From contig NZ_JAKTNQ010000002.1 of the NCBI RefSeq assembly GCF_022760835.1, positions 54,998 to 118,997 of the forward strand: 64,000 bases of DNA, written 5' to 3'. Below, piece after piece: positions 1 through 10,029 of the stretch. A program made the position numbers and the translations under genes. Below the pieces are notes generated by a model that ran no database searches, was not told the DNA's origin, and was given only the letters and a program-made list of their open reading frames with translations. This DNA comes from Thermus altitudinis (GTDB taxonomy: Bacteria > Deinococcota > Deinococci > Deinococcales > Thermaceae). The stretch's first letter is position 1; every line of letters starts with the position of its first letter.

Positions 1-500
1 AGCTGCCGCTCGGTCATGCCCCCGGAAACGGGGACCACGGTCATCCCCAAGGCCTCGGCCCCGGCGTGGAGACCCAGGCCCCCAGTAAAGAGGCCATAGC
101 CATAGGCGTTATGGAGCATCATGCCCGGCCTGGCCCCGGCGGCGGCCAGGGAGCGGGCCACCACCTCCGCGAAGACCTGCAGGTCTTTCTTGGTGTAGCC
201 CACCACCGTGGGCTTGCCCGTGGTGCCGCTGCTGGCATGGATGCGGGCCACCTCCTCCCGGGGCACGGCGAAGAGGCCAAAGGGGTAGTTTTCCCTGAGG
301 TGGTCCTTCTTGGTGAAGGGGAGTTTGGGAAGGTCCTCGAGGGTCCGCACCCCCTTCGGGTCCACCCCCACTTCATCCAGAAGCCGCCGGTAGAAGGGCA
401 CCCTTTCGTACACGTAGGCCACCACGGCCCCAAGCCTCTCCTCCTGCAAGGCCCTAAGCTTTTCCCTGGACAGGGTTTCCAGTTCCGGCTGGTACATCAT
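1..500 (-). CDS. paaK: Phenylacetate-CoA ligase, N-terminal part (runs off the window)
   Basis: PaaK activates phenylacetate with ATP and CoA to phenylacetyl-CoA, the first step of the aerobic phenylacetate pathway in the cytoplasm. About 166 codons are visible and the gene continues past base 1. It begins [15 protein letters not shown] and carries the AMP-forming ligase phosphate-binding loop as [16 protein letters not shown] near residue 90. It is the last visible gene of the operon that starts with the Liv-type transporter. The start ATG (498-500) has GGAGGT 8 nt upstream and overlaps a TGA of the decayed paaI as ATGA. No damage is seen in the visible part. Confidence 0.92.
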   Translation of the reverse strand, partial: MMYQPELETLSREKLRALQEERLGAVVAYVYERVPFYRRLLDEVGVDPKGVRTLEDLPKLPFTKKDHLRENYPFGLFAVPREEVARIHASSGTTGKPTVVGYTKKDLQVFAEVVARSLAAAGARPGMMLHNAYGYGLFTGGLGLHAGAEALGMTVVPVSGGMTERQ

Positions 501-848
501 TCCGCATCACCTCCAAGGCGAAGTACCATTCCCACAAGACCAGGCGCTGAACCCGCCCTCAGAGACCACCGGATAGGTGTCGGGGGGCCGGAAGAGGTTC
601 GCCTCCTCTGCCCTGGCCCCCACCCGCACCCCAGTAGGGAGGGGACGGAGGTAATCCGGGCGGCAGGAGAGGCCCACGGCGGACCCCCGGGAGGTGCGGG
701 CCAAGGCGCAGGTCCCGCGGCCCAGTACCTCGAGGAAGCCCCCGTGGGAGTTGGGGTGCGCCTTGGCCACCACCGCTTCCCCCGGGGCCAGGTACCCAAC
801 CTGGAGGCCCCAGGTGCGCATGGAGGTATCCCCCGGGAACTCCCTCAC
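454..848 (-). pseudogene. paaI: Decayed phenylacetyl-CoA hotdog thioesterase (paaI remnant)
   Basis: The first frame starts with GTG (848), overlaps the livF stop as GTGA, and reads LQVGYLAPGEAVVA, then SHGGFL, then RGSAVGLSCRPDYLRPL. This is clearly a PaaI-type hotdog thioesterase. After VVSEGG the similarity moves to a second frame ([14 protein letters not shown], ending TGA at 497-499) and then to a third frame (NDVPAGTGN, ending at 454), which overlaps paaK. Two frame changes are therefore needed. The stretch before HGG looks about 8 residues short, and the usual LADS motif after HGG is LGRG, losing the conserved Asp. I infer a pseudogene; sequencing errors could explain frame changes but not the lost residues. 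Confidence 0.75.
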
Positions 849-1573
849 CCTTCCACCTCCCGGGATAGCCCCAAATAGGCCTCCACCACTCGGGGGTCCT
901 GCCTCAAGGCCTCCGCCGGCCCCTCGAGGACCACCTCCCCCGCCTCCAGTACCAGCCCCCGGTCCGCCAGGGCCAAGGCCACCTTGGCGTTTTGCTCCAC
1001 CAAAAGGAGGGTGGTCCCCGCGCCCTTAAGCTCCCCCAGGATGCGGTAGATCTCCCGCACCATCAGGGGAGCCAGGCCCAAGGAGGGCTCGTCCAGAAGG
1101 AGGAGCCGGGGCCTCGCCATAAGGGCGCGGCCGATGGCCAGCATCTGCTGCTCCCCACCGGAAAGGGTACCGGCGGGCTGCCTTCTCCTCTCCAAAAGCC
1201 GGGGGAAAAGGGCATAGACCCTCTCCAGGTCCGGCCTGAGGTTCTCCCGCCGGCGGAAACGGGTAAACCCCCCCAGGAGGAGGTTGTCCTCCACGGAAAG
1301 CCCGGGAAAAAGGGCCCGGCCCTCCGGCACCAGGACCAGACCCCGGGCCAGAAGGCCTTCCGGGCTCCGTAGCCGCACCTCCTCCCCGTCCAGGAAAACC
1401 TTCCCCTCCGCCTGGGCCAGGCCCAAAAGCCCCCGCAGCACGCTGGTCTTCCCCGCCCCATTGGGGCCGATGAGGGTGAGGGCTTCCCCTGGCTTCAGGG
1501 AAAAGGTTACCTCCCGGACCGCCTCCAGGGGCCCGTAGCGCACGGTCAGACCCTGAACGGAAAGGAGACTCAT
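845..1573 (-). CDS. livF: Liv-type ABC transporter ATPase (LivF)
   Basis: This is a cytoplasmic ATPase of a branched-chain-amino-acid-type ABC importer, 242 aa, the usual LivF length. Walker A is GPNGAGKTS near residues 36-44, the signature is LSGGEQQ, and Walker B is LLLLDEPS. It overlaps the upstream permease-ATPase fusion by 4 nt and is followed by the paaI remnant and paaK, so it is part of one operon. Because the operon ends in paaK and is preceded by a PaaR-like site, the substrate may be an aromatic acid rather than leucine (inference). Confidence 0.9.
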   Translation of the reverse strand: MSLLSVQGLTVRYGPLEAVREVTFSLKPGEALTLIGPNGAGKTSVLRGLLGLAQAEGKVFLDGEEVRLRSPEGLLARGLVLVPEGRALFPGLSVEDNLLLGGFTRFRRRENLRPDLERVYALFPRLLERRRQPAGTLSGGEQQMLAIGRALMARPRLLLLDEPSLGLAPLMVREIYRILGELKGAGTTLLLVEQNAKVALALADRGLVLEAGEVVLEGPAEALRQDPRVVEAYLGLSREVEG

Positions 1574-3327
1574 GCCACCTCCTCCTCTCCCAAATAGGCC
1601 GCCCGCACCAGGGGGTTCCTCTGCACCTCCTTGGGGCTTCCTTCCGCAATCTTCTCCCCGTAGTTCATCACCACCACCCGGTCCGCCAGGCCCATGATGA
1701 GGTCCATGTCGTGGTCCACGATCAGGACCGTATAGCCCTCCCTGACCAGGGAACGGAGAAGGGAGGCCAGCTCCCTTTTCTCTTGGGCCCTTAGCCCCGC
1801 CCCCGGCTCGTCCAAAAGGAGCACCTCCGCCCCCGAGGCCAGGACCCGGGCGATCTCCAAAAGGCGCTGTTGGCCCACGGAAAGGCGCTCCGCCTTTTCC
1901 AGGGCCAAGGACTCCAACCCCACCCGCACCAGGGCCCGGTAAGCCGTGGCCAAGGCCTGTTCCTCCTCCTTGCGGGATAGGCCCAAAAGGGCCTGGAAAA
2001 AGCCCGCCCGGGTGCGGCTATGGGTACCCAAGGCGGCGTTTTCCAGCACCGTGAGCTCCGGGAAGAGGTGCGGGTGCTGAAAGGTGCGGCCCAGGCCCAA
2101 GGCATGGATCCGGTGGGGGGGGAGGCCCGTGATCTCCTGGCCGAAGAGGTAAACCTGGCCCCGGTCGGGGAGCAGGGCCCCGGCCACCAGGTTGAAGGTG
2201 GTGCTCTTCCCCGCCCCGTTGGGCCCGATCAGGGCCAGGATCTCCCCCCGCTTTAGGGAGAAGGAAACCCCAGCCACCGCCAAAAGCCCCCCGAAGGACT
2301 TCTGCAGGCCCCGAGCCTCCAGAACCACCTCACCCCGGGGGCCGTCAGGGCTCCGGAGGGAAAGGGGTTCCCCCTGGGGCAGCCCTGGGTCCCGGCTTGG
2401 CAGGTACCGTTCCACCAGGGGCCAGAGGCCCTTGGGGGCCAGGATAAGGATCAGGGCCAGGATCAGGCCATAGCCGATGGTCTCGTAGTTCCCCTGCCGC
2501 CCCAGAAAGAGGGGCAGGAGGTCCTTCAGCCAGTCCTCGAGGCCGGTGAAAAAAGCTGCTCCCAAAAGCACTCCGGGAATGCTCCCCACCCCTCCCGCCA
2601 CGGCCATCACCAGATACTTGATGGAGGCCTCCAGGGAAAAGGGCGTGGGATTGACAAAGCGCAGGAAGTGGGCGTAAAGAAAACCGGCCAGGCCAGCGAT
2701 GGTCCCGGAGAGCAAAAAGGCCTTGAGTCTGAGGGCTGCCGGATCCACCCCGAAGCTGGCTGCCGCCAGGGCATCCCCCCTCAGGGCCAAAAGGGCCCGG
2801 CCTATGCGGCTATGGCGCAGGTTATAGAGGGCCAGGATCAGAAGGGCCAAGAGGAAAAGGGTAAGGAAGGCGTAGCGAAGGCCCGTGTCCAGGGGGATAC
2901 CGAAGAGGCCCAGCGGGGGGAGATCGGTAAGCCCGGTGTGCCCCCCTGTAAGCCCCACCAGGTTCCCCGCCAGAATGTACAGGGCCACCTGCCAGGCGAT
3001 GGTGGAAAGGGGCAGGAAGTGGCCCTTCAGCCGCACCGTAAGCCCCCCCAGGAGCAAAGCCAGCAGAAACGCCGACCCCAGCCCTGCCAGAAGCCCCAGC
3101 CAAGGAGAAAGCCCCAGCTTAAGGGTAACAAGGGCTGTGGCATAGGCCCCCATCCCCATGAAGGCCGCCTGGGCGAAGCTGGTCATCCCCGCCAAGCCCG
3201 TAAGCACGTAAAGGGAAAGGGCCACCATGGCCGAGAGGGCGAAAAAGTTCAGCAGGGTGAGGTAGTAGGGAAAGGGGGAGAGTACCCAGGGCAAAAGGAG
3301 CAACAAAAACCAAAGGTAGCGCATCAC
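1570..3327 (-). CDS. Fused LivM-LivG: ABC permease joined to ATPase
   Basis: This 585-aa protein combines two normally separate subunits. Residues 1 to about 310 are a LivM-type permease with many hydrophobic helices and the loop NLRHSRIGRALLALR. A charged linker leads to a LivG-type ATPase from about residue 337, with Walker A GPNGAGKSTT, signature LSVGQQ and Walker B VLLLDEPGAGL. It overlaps livF and livH by 4 nt on either side. With LivF it would give one copy of each nucleotide-binding domain. No frameshift or stop lies at the junction, so the fusion looks genuine. Confidence 0.9.
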   Translation of the reverse strand: MMRYLWFLLLLLPWVLSPFPYYLTLLNFFALSAMVALSLYVLTGLAGMTSFAQAAFMGMGAYATALVTLKLGLSPWLGLLAGLGSAFLLALLLGGLTVRLKGHFLPLSTIAWQVALYILAGNLVGLTGGHTGLTDLPPLGLFGIPLDTGLRYAFLTLFLLALLILALYNLRHSRIGRALLALRGDALAAASFGVDPAALRLKAFLLSGTIAGLAGFLYAHFLRFVNPTPFSLEASIKYLVMAVAGGVGSIPGVLLGAAFFTGLEDWLKDLLPLFLGRQGNYETIGYGLILALILILAPKGLWPLVERYLPSRDPGLPQGEPLSLRSPDGPRGEVVLEARGLQKSFGGLLAVAGVSFSLKRGEILALIGPNGAGKSTTFNLVAGALLPDRGQVYLFGQEITGLPPHRIHALGLGRTFQHPHLFPELTVLENAALGTHSRTRAGFFQALLGLSRKEEEQALATAYRALVRVGLESLALEKAERLSVGQQRLLEIARVLASGAEVLLLDEPGAGLRAQEKRELASLLRSLVREGYTVLIVDHDMDLIMGLADRVVVMNYGEKIAEGSPKEVQRNPLVRAAYLGEEEVA

Positions 3328-4301
3328 TCCTCCACCGTCCTAGCCCTCAGGCTCTGGTAGAAAAGGGCGGGCACCAGGAGTAGGAAGACCAAGGCCTCCT
3401 TGTAGGCGCTGGCGTAGAAGCTGGTAAAGCTTTCAAATAGTCCCACGAGAAGCGCCCCCAAGAAGGCCACCGGGTAACTGGCAAGCCCCCCCAGGATGGC
3501 GGCCACGAATCCTTTAAGCCCCAGCATAAAGCCCATGAAATAGGCGGCATTGATGAGGGGAGCCAAAAGAAGCCCGGACAGGGCCGCCAGTAGGCTAGCG
3601 ATGCCAAAGGCCACCATCCCCGCTTCCTCCGGACGTATGCCAGAAAGCCGGGCTCCCAAGCGGTTCTCCGCCGCCGCCAAAAGCGCCTTGCCGAAAAGGG
3701 AAAAACGGAAAAAGAGGTAAAGGCCCGCCAGGCTCAAGGCGGCGAAGAGGAGGACCAAAACCCCCTGCCAGGAAAGGCCCACCATGACCTCCCCGGAAAG
3801 GAGGGGGGCGGGCCGGAACTGCTCGGGGCCGAAGAAGACCAGGCCCAGGCCCTGGTAGGCCACGTGGAGGCCTACGGCCATGATGAGAAGGGAGAGCACC
3901 GTGGCCCCCCGCATGGGCTGGAAGAAGACCCTATAGGTGGCCACCCCCAGGTAGACCACCAGGAGCACCGCCGCCCCATGGGCCAAAAAGGGCCTGCCCT
4001 GGGCTACCAGGAAAAGGAGGAAAAGCCCCACCCCTCCCAGAAGGGGCAGCAGGGCCCCCCGGCCCCGGTCCATCAGGGCCCAGGCCCCCCCCAGGGCCAG
4101 GGCCAGCCACAGGGTACCGGGAAGCTTCCCTTCCAAAAGCCACACCAGGGAGAGGGGGGCGAACATGAGCAGCTCCCCGATCGGCACCAGGATCACCCGG
4201 GTAACGGCGAAAACCAAGACCAGGGAGAGGGCCAGAAGCCCGTAGACCACCCCGTTTTGCAACCCGTCCAAGAGTAGGAAGCTGAGGATGGTGGCGTCCA
4301 T
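3324..4301 (-). CDS. livH: Liv-type ABC transporter permease (LivH)
   Basis: Inner-membrane permease of 325 aa, slightly longer than the usual ~290-310. It is almost wholly hydrophobic, with an insertion of extra hydrophobic sequence around residues 70-115. The LivH-like coupling region reads FGKALLAAAENRLGARLSGI. It sits 3 nt after the binding-protein gene stop and overlaps the LivM-LivG fusion by 4 nt, so translation is coupled. It forms the pore with the permease half of the fusion. Confidence 0.88.
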   Translation of the reverse strand: MDATILSFLLLDGLQNGVVYGLLALSLVLVFAVTRVILVPIGELLMFAPLSLVWLLEGKLPGTLWLALALGGAWALMDRGRGALLPLLGGVGLFLLFLVAQGRPFLAHGAAVLLVVYLGVATYRVFFQPMRGATVLSLLIMAVGLHVAYQGLGLVFFGPEQFRPAPLLSGEVMVGLSWQGVLVLLFAALSLAGLYLFFRFSLFGKALLAAAENRLGARLSGIRPEEAGMVAFGIASLLAALSGLLLAPLINAAYFMGFMLGLKGFVAAILGGLASYPVAFLGALLVGLFESFTSFYASAYKEALVFLLLVPALFYQSLRARTVEE

Positions 4302-4304
4302 GGC

Positions 4305-5477
4305 TTAGCGGAAGATACGCTCCAGCTTCCAGCGGCCTCCCTCAATTTGGACCATCACCGCAGCGTCCTCAAAGCGCAGGCCCAGGTGGTCCTCCTTGCT
4401 GAAGGTGAAAACCCCGTGGGTGGCCACCAGGTTCCGGGTGGCTTCGATCTCGTCCCGCAAGGCAGAACGGAAGCCCGCCAGGTCCTTGGCGGGATCCACC
4501 CGCTTCAAGGCCCGCTCCAAGGCCGGCTTCAGGATTAGCCAAGCATCCCAGGCATGGGCTCCGAAGGTGGAGTAGCTGCCGATACCGTACTTGGCCTCGT
4601 AGCGCTGGATGTAGTCCAGGGCCACCCGCTTGCTGGGGAAGGTGCTGGGAAGTTGCTCCGCCACCAGGATGGGGCCGGCGGGAAGGAGGGTGCCCTCCAC
4701 GTCCTTACCCCCCACCCGCAGGAAGTCGGGGTTGGCCACCCCGTGGGTCTGGTAGATGAGGCCTGCGTACCCCCGTTCCCTCAGGGTGCGCTGGGGCAGC
4801 ACCGCAGGGGTGCCGCTCGCCCCGATGAGAACGGCATCGGGCCGGCGGGCGATGATCCTGAGCACCTGGCCGGTCACCGAGGTGTCGGTGCGGGCATACC
4901 GCTCGCTGGCCACCACCTGGAGGCCCTTGGCCTTGGCCTCGGCCTCAAAGAAGCGGGCCCAGCCCTCCCCGTAGGCGTCGTTGAAGCCGATGTAGCCCAC
5001 GGTCTTCACCCCTCTGGCCACCATGTCCGCCACGATGGCCCGGGCCATGAGCTCCTCCGTCTGCGGGGTCTTGAAGACCCAGAAGCGCTGGGCGTCCACG
5101 GGATGGATGATGTCCTTGCTGGCCGCCAAGGAGATCATGGGCACCTTGGCCTCGGCCACCACGGGGATCATGCCCAAGGAGGCCGGGGTGGTGGTGGTGC
5201 CGATGATGGCCACCACGCCCTCCTCCACCAGGCGGCGGGTGTTGCGCACCGCCTGGGTGGTGTCGGAGGCATCGTCCAGGATGATGAACTGCACCTTGCG
5301 CCCGGCCACACCTCCCGTCCGGTCCAGCATCTCCTGGAGCATGAGGAAGGTGTTCCGTTCCGGAATCCCCAAGGAGGCGGCGGGACCGGTGGCGGAGACC
5401 ACCACGCCCACCTTCAGAACCTCCTGGGCCATGGCCGAAAGGGCCAACACCAACAGGGCTGCCAACCATCGTTTCAT
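4305..5477 (-). CDS. Periplasmic substrate-binding protein of the Liv-type transporter
   Basis: A 390-aa type I periplasmic binding protein. It starts at MKRWLAALLVLALSAMAQ, a signal peptide, chosen over an ATG 9 codons upstream because AAGGAGGG stands just before it. The core has LKVGVVVSATGPAASLG, GTTTTPASLGMIPV and GYIGFNDAYGEGW, typical of the LivK/amide/aromatic-acid group. It is the first gene of the liv-paaK operon and lies behind a promoter and PaaR-like operator (5530-5578). Binding of phenylacetate or related aromatic acids is inferred from context only; branched-chain amino acids remain possible. Confidence 0.88.
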   Translation of the reverse strand: MKRWLAALLVLALSAMAQEVLKVGVVVSATGPAASLGIPERNTFLMLQEMLDRTGGVAGRKVQFIILDDASDTTQAVRNTRRLVEEGVVAIIGTTTTPASLGMIPVVAEAKVPMISLAASKDIIHPVDAQRFWVFKTPQTEELMARAIVADMVARGVKTVGYIGFNDAYGEGWARFFEAEAKAKGLQVVASERYARTDTSVTGQVLRIIARRPDAVLIGASGTPAVLPQRTLRERGYAGLIYQTHGVANPDFLRVGGKDVEGTLLPAGPILVAEQLPSTFPSKRVALDYIQRYEAKYGIGSYSTFGAHAWDAWLILKPALERALKRVDPAKDLAGFRSALRDEIEATRNLVATHGVFTFSKEDHLGLRFEDAAVMVQIEGGRWKLERIFR

Positions 5478-5529
5478 GCTTTTCCCTCCTTGTCCCTTTC
5501 CCACCGGGCAAGGCCCGGACTGGGTCTAA

Positions 5530-5543
5530 CTAACGACCGTTTG
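5530..5543. promoter_or_regulatory. PaaR-like operator
   Basis: The plus strand reads CTAACGACCGTTTG, a 14-bp pseudopalindrome that fits every fixed position of CNAACGNNCGTTNG. From memory this is the consensus reported for PaaR, the TetR-family repressor of Thermus thermophilus that is relieved by phenylacetyl-CoA. It lies just downstream of the -10 box of the liv-paaK promoter, where a bound repressor would block initiation. Confidence 0.72.
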
Positions 5544-5549
5544 CCTTCC

Positions 5550-5578
5550 AGTCTACCTAGGGACATCTGTCCCGTCAA
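5550..5578 (-). promoter_or_regulatory. Promoter of the liv-paaK operon
   Basis: On the minus strand TTGACG (5573-5578) and TAGACT (5550-5555) are separated by 17 bp, close to the sigma-A consensus. The start would be near 5543, inside the PaaR-like site. The spacer contains a perfect palindrome, GGGACATCTGTCCC (5560-5573), which may bind a second regulator. Confidence 0.65.
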
Positions 5579-6535
5579 CTAGGTCACGTGCTCGGGGATG
5601 CCGGCCAACGGAGAGGGCCGGGTGGGCAAGGGTCGGTCCTCGAGGTCCAGAAGCGCGCTGCCCTCCAGGAACCAGCTTCTTGGGGTCTTGTGCCCCCAAA
5701 GGGTCTGGCGCCTGGGGTCGTTCAGGCTCCAGCGCACCGGGGGCAGGTCGGGGTCCACGGTGAGGTAGTCGGAGGTGTAAAGCTCTATACGGTGCCCGTC
5801 CGGGTCCTTAAGGTAGAGGAACATGGCGTTGGATATCCCATGCCGCCCCGGACCCCTTTCGATCTGGTCCGTCCTCCTGGCCCCCGCCAGGATGTCCGCC
5901 GCCCTGAGGATGGCCATGGGGTCAGGAAGCCAGTAGGCGAAGTGATGGAGCCTGGGGCCTTCCCCATTGGTGAAGGCCACGTCGTGGACGTTCCCCTTGC
6001 GGTGGAGCCAGCTGGCCCAAAGCCTTCCCTCCTCGTCCTCGGTGTACTCGGTGAGGCGGAAGCCCAGGACCTCCTGGTAGTAGCGGGTGGCCCTTTCCAC
6101 CTCAGGGGAGAAGAGGTTCAGGTGGTCGATGCGCAAAATCCCCGGCCCGCGGTACAGGTGGTAGTCCTGAAGGACGCGGGGAAGCTTCTCCGCCCCCGAG
6201 TAGAAGACCAAGGGGTAGCCAAAGGGATCCTGGACCCGGAGCATCCGCGGCCGTCCCCAGTCGGTCTCCAAACGGTGGGGAAGCCCCTCCCTTTCCGCCC
6301 AGGCCAGGGCTTGGTCCACCCCCTCTTCGTCCACCTTAAAGCCCAGGCTGCGCACGGCGGGGAAGGCCCCTTGGGTGAGCTTCAGGCTCCACTCCAGCTC
6401 CTCATAACCCCGCAGGTAGGCGCTTTGCCCCTCCCTGTGCTCCAGGCGGAAGCCCAAAAGCCCCTGGTAAAACTCCAGGCTCCTCTCCAGGTCCTTAACC
6501 CAAAGCTCCAGGAACCCTACCCTCACGATGGCCAT
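5579..6535 (-). CDS. hpaD: Homoprotocatechuate (3,4-dihydroxyphenylacetate) 2,3-dioxygenase, VOC type
   Basis: Extradiol ring-cleavage dioxygenase of 318 aa with two vicinal-oxygen-chelate domains. Probable metal ligands are H138 (RIDHLNL), H197 or H198 (RLHHFAYW) and E251 (GHRIELYTSDY), with a VHD at about 184-186 as in type I homoprotocatechuate dioxygenases. It opens the ring of 3,4-dihydroxyphenylacetate made by HpaB/HpaC. It is the last gene of the hpa operon and overlaps hpaC by 13 nt. The enzyme is cytoplasmic and metal dependent (Fe or Mn). Confidence 0.9.
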   Translation of the reverse strand: MAIVRVGFLELWVKDLERSLEFYQGLLGFRLEHREGQSAYLRGYEELEWSLKLTQGAFPAVRSLGFKVDEEGVDQALAWAEREGLPHRLETDWGRPRMLRVQDPFGYPLVFYSGAEKLPRVLQDYHLYRGPGILRIDHLNLFSPEVERATRYYQEVLGFRLTEYTEDEEGRLWASWLHRKGNVHDVAFTNGEGPRLHHFAYWLPDPMAILRAADILAGARRTDQIERGPGRHGISNAMFLYLKDPDGHRIELYTSDYLTVDPDLPPVRWSLNDPRRQTLWGHKTPRSWFLEGSALLDLEDRPLPTRPSPLAGIPEHVT

Positions 6536-7022
6536 ACCAACCTCCTGTAGCCACGGCCGAAGTACACCAAGGGAAGGCCCGGTTCCCCCAGCTCAATGGC
6601 CTCCACAAGGCCCACCACCAGGCGGTGGTCCCCTCCAGGGTAGACCGCGGCCAACCGGCAGCGCAAAACCGCCAGGGCCCCTTCCACCCTCCCCTCCACC
6701 AGGGCCACCCCTTCCTGGGGCTTCCCGGCAAAGTGCTGGGAAACCGCCTCCTGCCCCTCCCTCAGAAAGCTGACGGTGAAGGCCCGGGAGGCCTCCAGGA
6801 TGGGCAGAAGCCTCGCCTTTTCGTGGATGCCCAAGGCCACCAGGGGAGGCTCGAGGCTCAAGGACATGAAGGCGGTGGCGGTCATGCCCCGTTCCTCTTC
6901 CCCCAACCGGGCGGACACCACCGTAACCCCGGCGGCAAAGCGGCTTAAGGCCTCCCGGAACGCCTCTTTAAGGGACTTCTCTGGCGTAGGCAAACCCGCG
7001 GATTCCTCGGGAAAGGCACCCG

Positions 7023-7026
<4 letters not shown>
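6523..7026 (-). CDS. hpaC: Flavin reductase component of 4-hydroxyphenylacetate 3-monooxygenase
   Basis: 167-aa short-chain flavin reductase, of normal family length. It contains FAAGVTVVSARLG, GMTATAFMSLSLEPPLVALGI and GDHRLVVGLVEAIEL, typical of the HpaC/flavin-reductase-like FMN-binding fold. It supplies reduced flavin to HpaB, encoded directly upstream with a 4-nt overlap. The gene end overlaps hpaD by 13 nt. A different substrate partner is unlikely given the operon. Confidence 0.92.
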
Positions 7027-8474
<1,448 letters not shown>

Positions 8475-8478
8475 CCTC

Positions 8479-10029
8479 TCACCTCTTTCCGAACTTGGGC
8501 ACGTGAGGGGGCCTTAGGGGAAGCCCCACGGCCTTGAGGTCGGTATAGAACTCCAGGGCGTACCACCCCCCTTCCCGCCGGTCCCCGCTCTCCTTAACCC
8601 CGCCAAAGGGGGTGGGAAGGTGGCGCACGTTGTGGCTGTTCAGGTAGATGAGGCCCGCTTGCAGCTCTAGGGCCAGGCGGTGGGCCCTCTCCAGGTCCTT
8701 GGTGAAGACGTAGGCCGCCAGGCCGTATCTGGTAGCGTTAGCCTTCCTAAGGGCCTCCTCCTCGTCCTTGAAGGGGATGGCCAGCAAAACGGGACCGAAG
8801 ATCTCCTCCTGGGCGATTTGCATATGGTTCTCCCCCACGAATAGGGTGGGCTCCAGGTAGTTCCCCTGGGAGAGGTCTTCCCCGCGGAAGGAGGTGCTGG
8901 CCCTCCTTCCGCCTACCAGAAGCCTGGCCCCCTCCCTAAGGCCCGCCTCCACATACCCCAACACCCTCTCTAGGTGTTCGGGGTGGATGAGGGGCCCCAC
9001 CTCCGTCTCGGGGTCCAGGGGATGGCCCACCCGGATGGCCCGGGCCCTTTCGGCCACCCTCCCCACGAAGTCCTCAAAGATGCTCTCCTCCACCAACAGG
9101 CGGGAGCTGGCCGTGCACCGTTCCCCATTGAAGGAGTAGATCTGGAACACCACCGCATCCAAAGCCCGCTCCAGATCAGCATCGGCAAAGACCAAGGCCG
9201 GGCTCTTCCCGCCAAGCTCCAAAGAAAGCCGTTTCAGGTGCTTAGCGGCGTTTTGCATCACCACCTTCCCGGTCTCCGTCTCCCCGGTGAGGGTGATGAG
9301 GGGAACAAGGGGATGGGCCACCAGGGCGGCCCCCGCCTCCTCGCCAAACCCCTGCACCAGGTTGAAGACCCCAGGGGGAAGGTCCGCCTCCTGCACGATC
9401 TCCGCCAGTTTGCTGGCGGTTAAGGGGCTCCACTCCGCAGGCTTCAGGACCACCGTGTCCCCGAAGGCCAAGGCGGGGGCGATCCGCCAGGTGGAAAGCA
9501 TCAAGGGGGCGTTCCAGGGGGTGATGATCCCCACGGGGCCAGCCGGGACCCGTAGGCTGTAGTAGAGCCAGTCCCGGTCCACGGGGAAGGTGCGGTCCTC
9601 CATGGCGTGCTCGGCGTACTCGGCGTAGAAGGCGAAGTTCTCCGCGGAGCGGGCCACCTGGGCCTTCACGATGCGCAAAACCTGCCCGGCATCCAAAGCC
9701 TCCACCACCGCCAGCTCATCCGCATGCTTTTCCAAAAGCTCGGCGATCCTCAGGAGGTAGCGCTTCCGCTCCCGGGCTGGGGTGCGGCTCCATTTCGGGA
9801 AGGCCTCGTGGGCCGCCTTGGCCGCCCGGTCCACCTCCCTTTCCCCGCCCCGGGCCGCATGGGAAAGCACCTGGTTGGCGGAAGGGTCCAGGGTAGGGAA
9901 GACCTCCCCGCTTTCCGAGGAGCGGAACTCTCCGCCGATGAAGTGGAGGGCCGTCCATCCCTTCAGGGCGTTTCGGATGGCCTCGATCCTCTCCCAAGGA
10001 ATCCCCGCCACCTGGTCCTGGTACCTCAT
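8479..10029 (-). CDS. hpaE: 5-carboxymethyl-2-hydroxymuconate semialdehyde dehydrogenase
   Basis: 516-aa NAD(P)-dependent aldehyde dehydrogenase, typical length. The catalytic Cys is in FNGERCTASSRLL, the general-base Glu in LSLELGGKSPALV, and the cofactor loop in FGDTVVLKPAEWSPLTA. In this operon it should oxidise the ring-cleavage product of HpaD. It overlaps the upstream hpaG-like gene by 4 nt and lies 4 nt before hpaB. Other aldehyde dehydrogenases look similar; the assignment rests on the hpa context. Confidence 0.92.
   Translation of the reverse strand: MRYQDQVAGIPWERIEAIRNALKGWTALHFIGGEFRSSESGEVFPTLDPSANQVLSHAARGGEREVDRAAKAAHEAFPKWSRTPARERKRYLLRIAELLEKHADELAVVEALDAGQVLRIVKAQVARSAENFAFYAEYAEHAMEDRTFPVDRDWLYYSLRVPAGPVGIITPWNAPLMLSTWRIAPALAFGDTVVLKPAEWSPLTASKLAEIVQEADLPPGVFNLVQGFGEEAGAALVAHPLVPLITLTGETETGKVVMQNAAKHLKRLSLELGGKSPALVFADADLERALDAVVFQIYSFNGERCTASSRLLVEESIFEDFVGRVAERARAIRVGHPLDPETEVGPLIHPEHLERVLGYVEAGLREGARLLVGGRRASTSFRGEDLSQGNYLEPTLFVGENHMQIAQEEIFGPVLLAIPFKDEEEALRKANATRYGLAAYVFTKDLERAHRLALELQAGLIYLNSHNVRHLPTPFGGVKESGDRREGGWYALEFYTDLKAVGLPLRPPHVPKFGKR

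Noticed and set aside
66..878. 270-aa open frame on the plus strand
   Set aside because: It is antisense to paaK and paaI and has a Gly/Pro/His/Arg composition typical of a GC-rich shadow frame.
845..5477. Plain branched-chain amino acid transporter
   Set aside because: The family is Liv, but the operon ends in paaK and has a PaaR-like operator, so I left the substrate open rather than call it a leucine transporter.
5588..6550. 320-aa open frame on the plus strand
   Set aside because: Exact antisense of hpaD, whose metal ligands and operon position make the minus strand the real gene.
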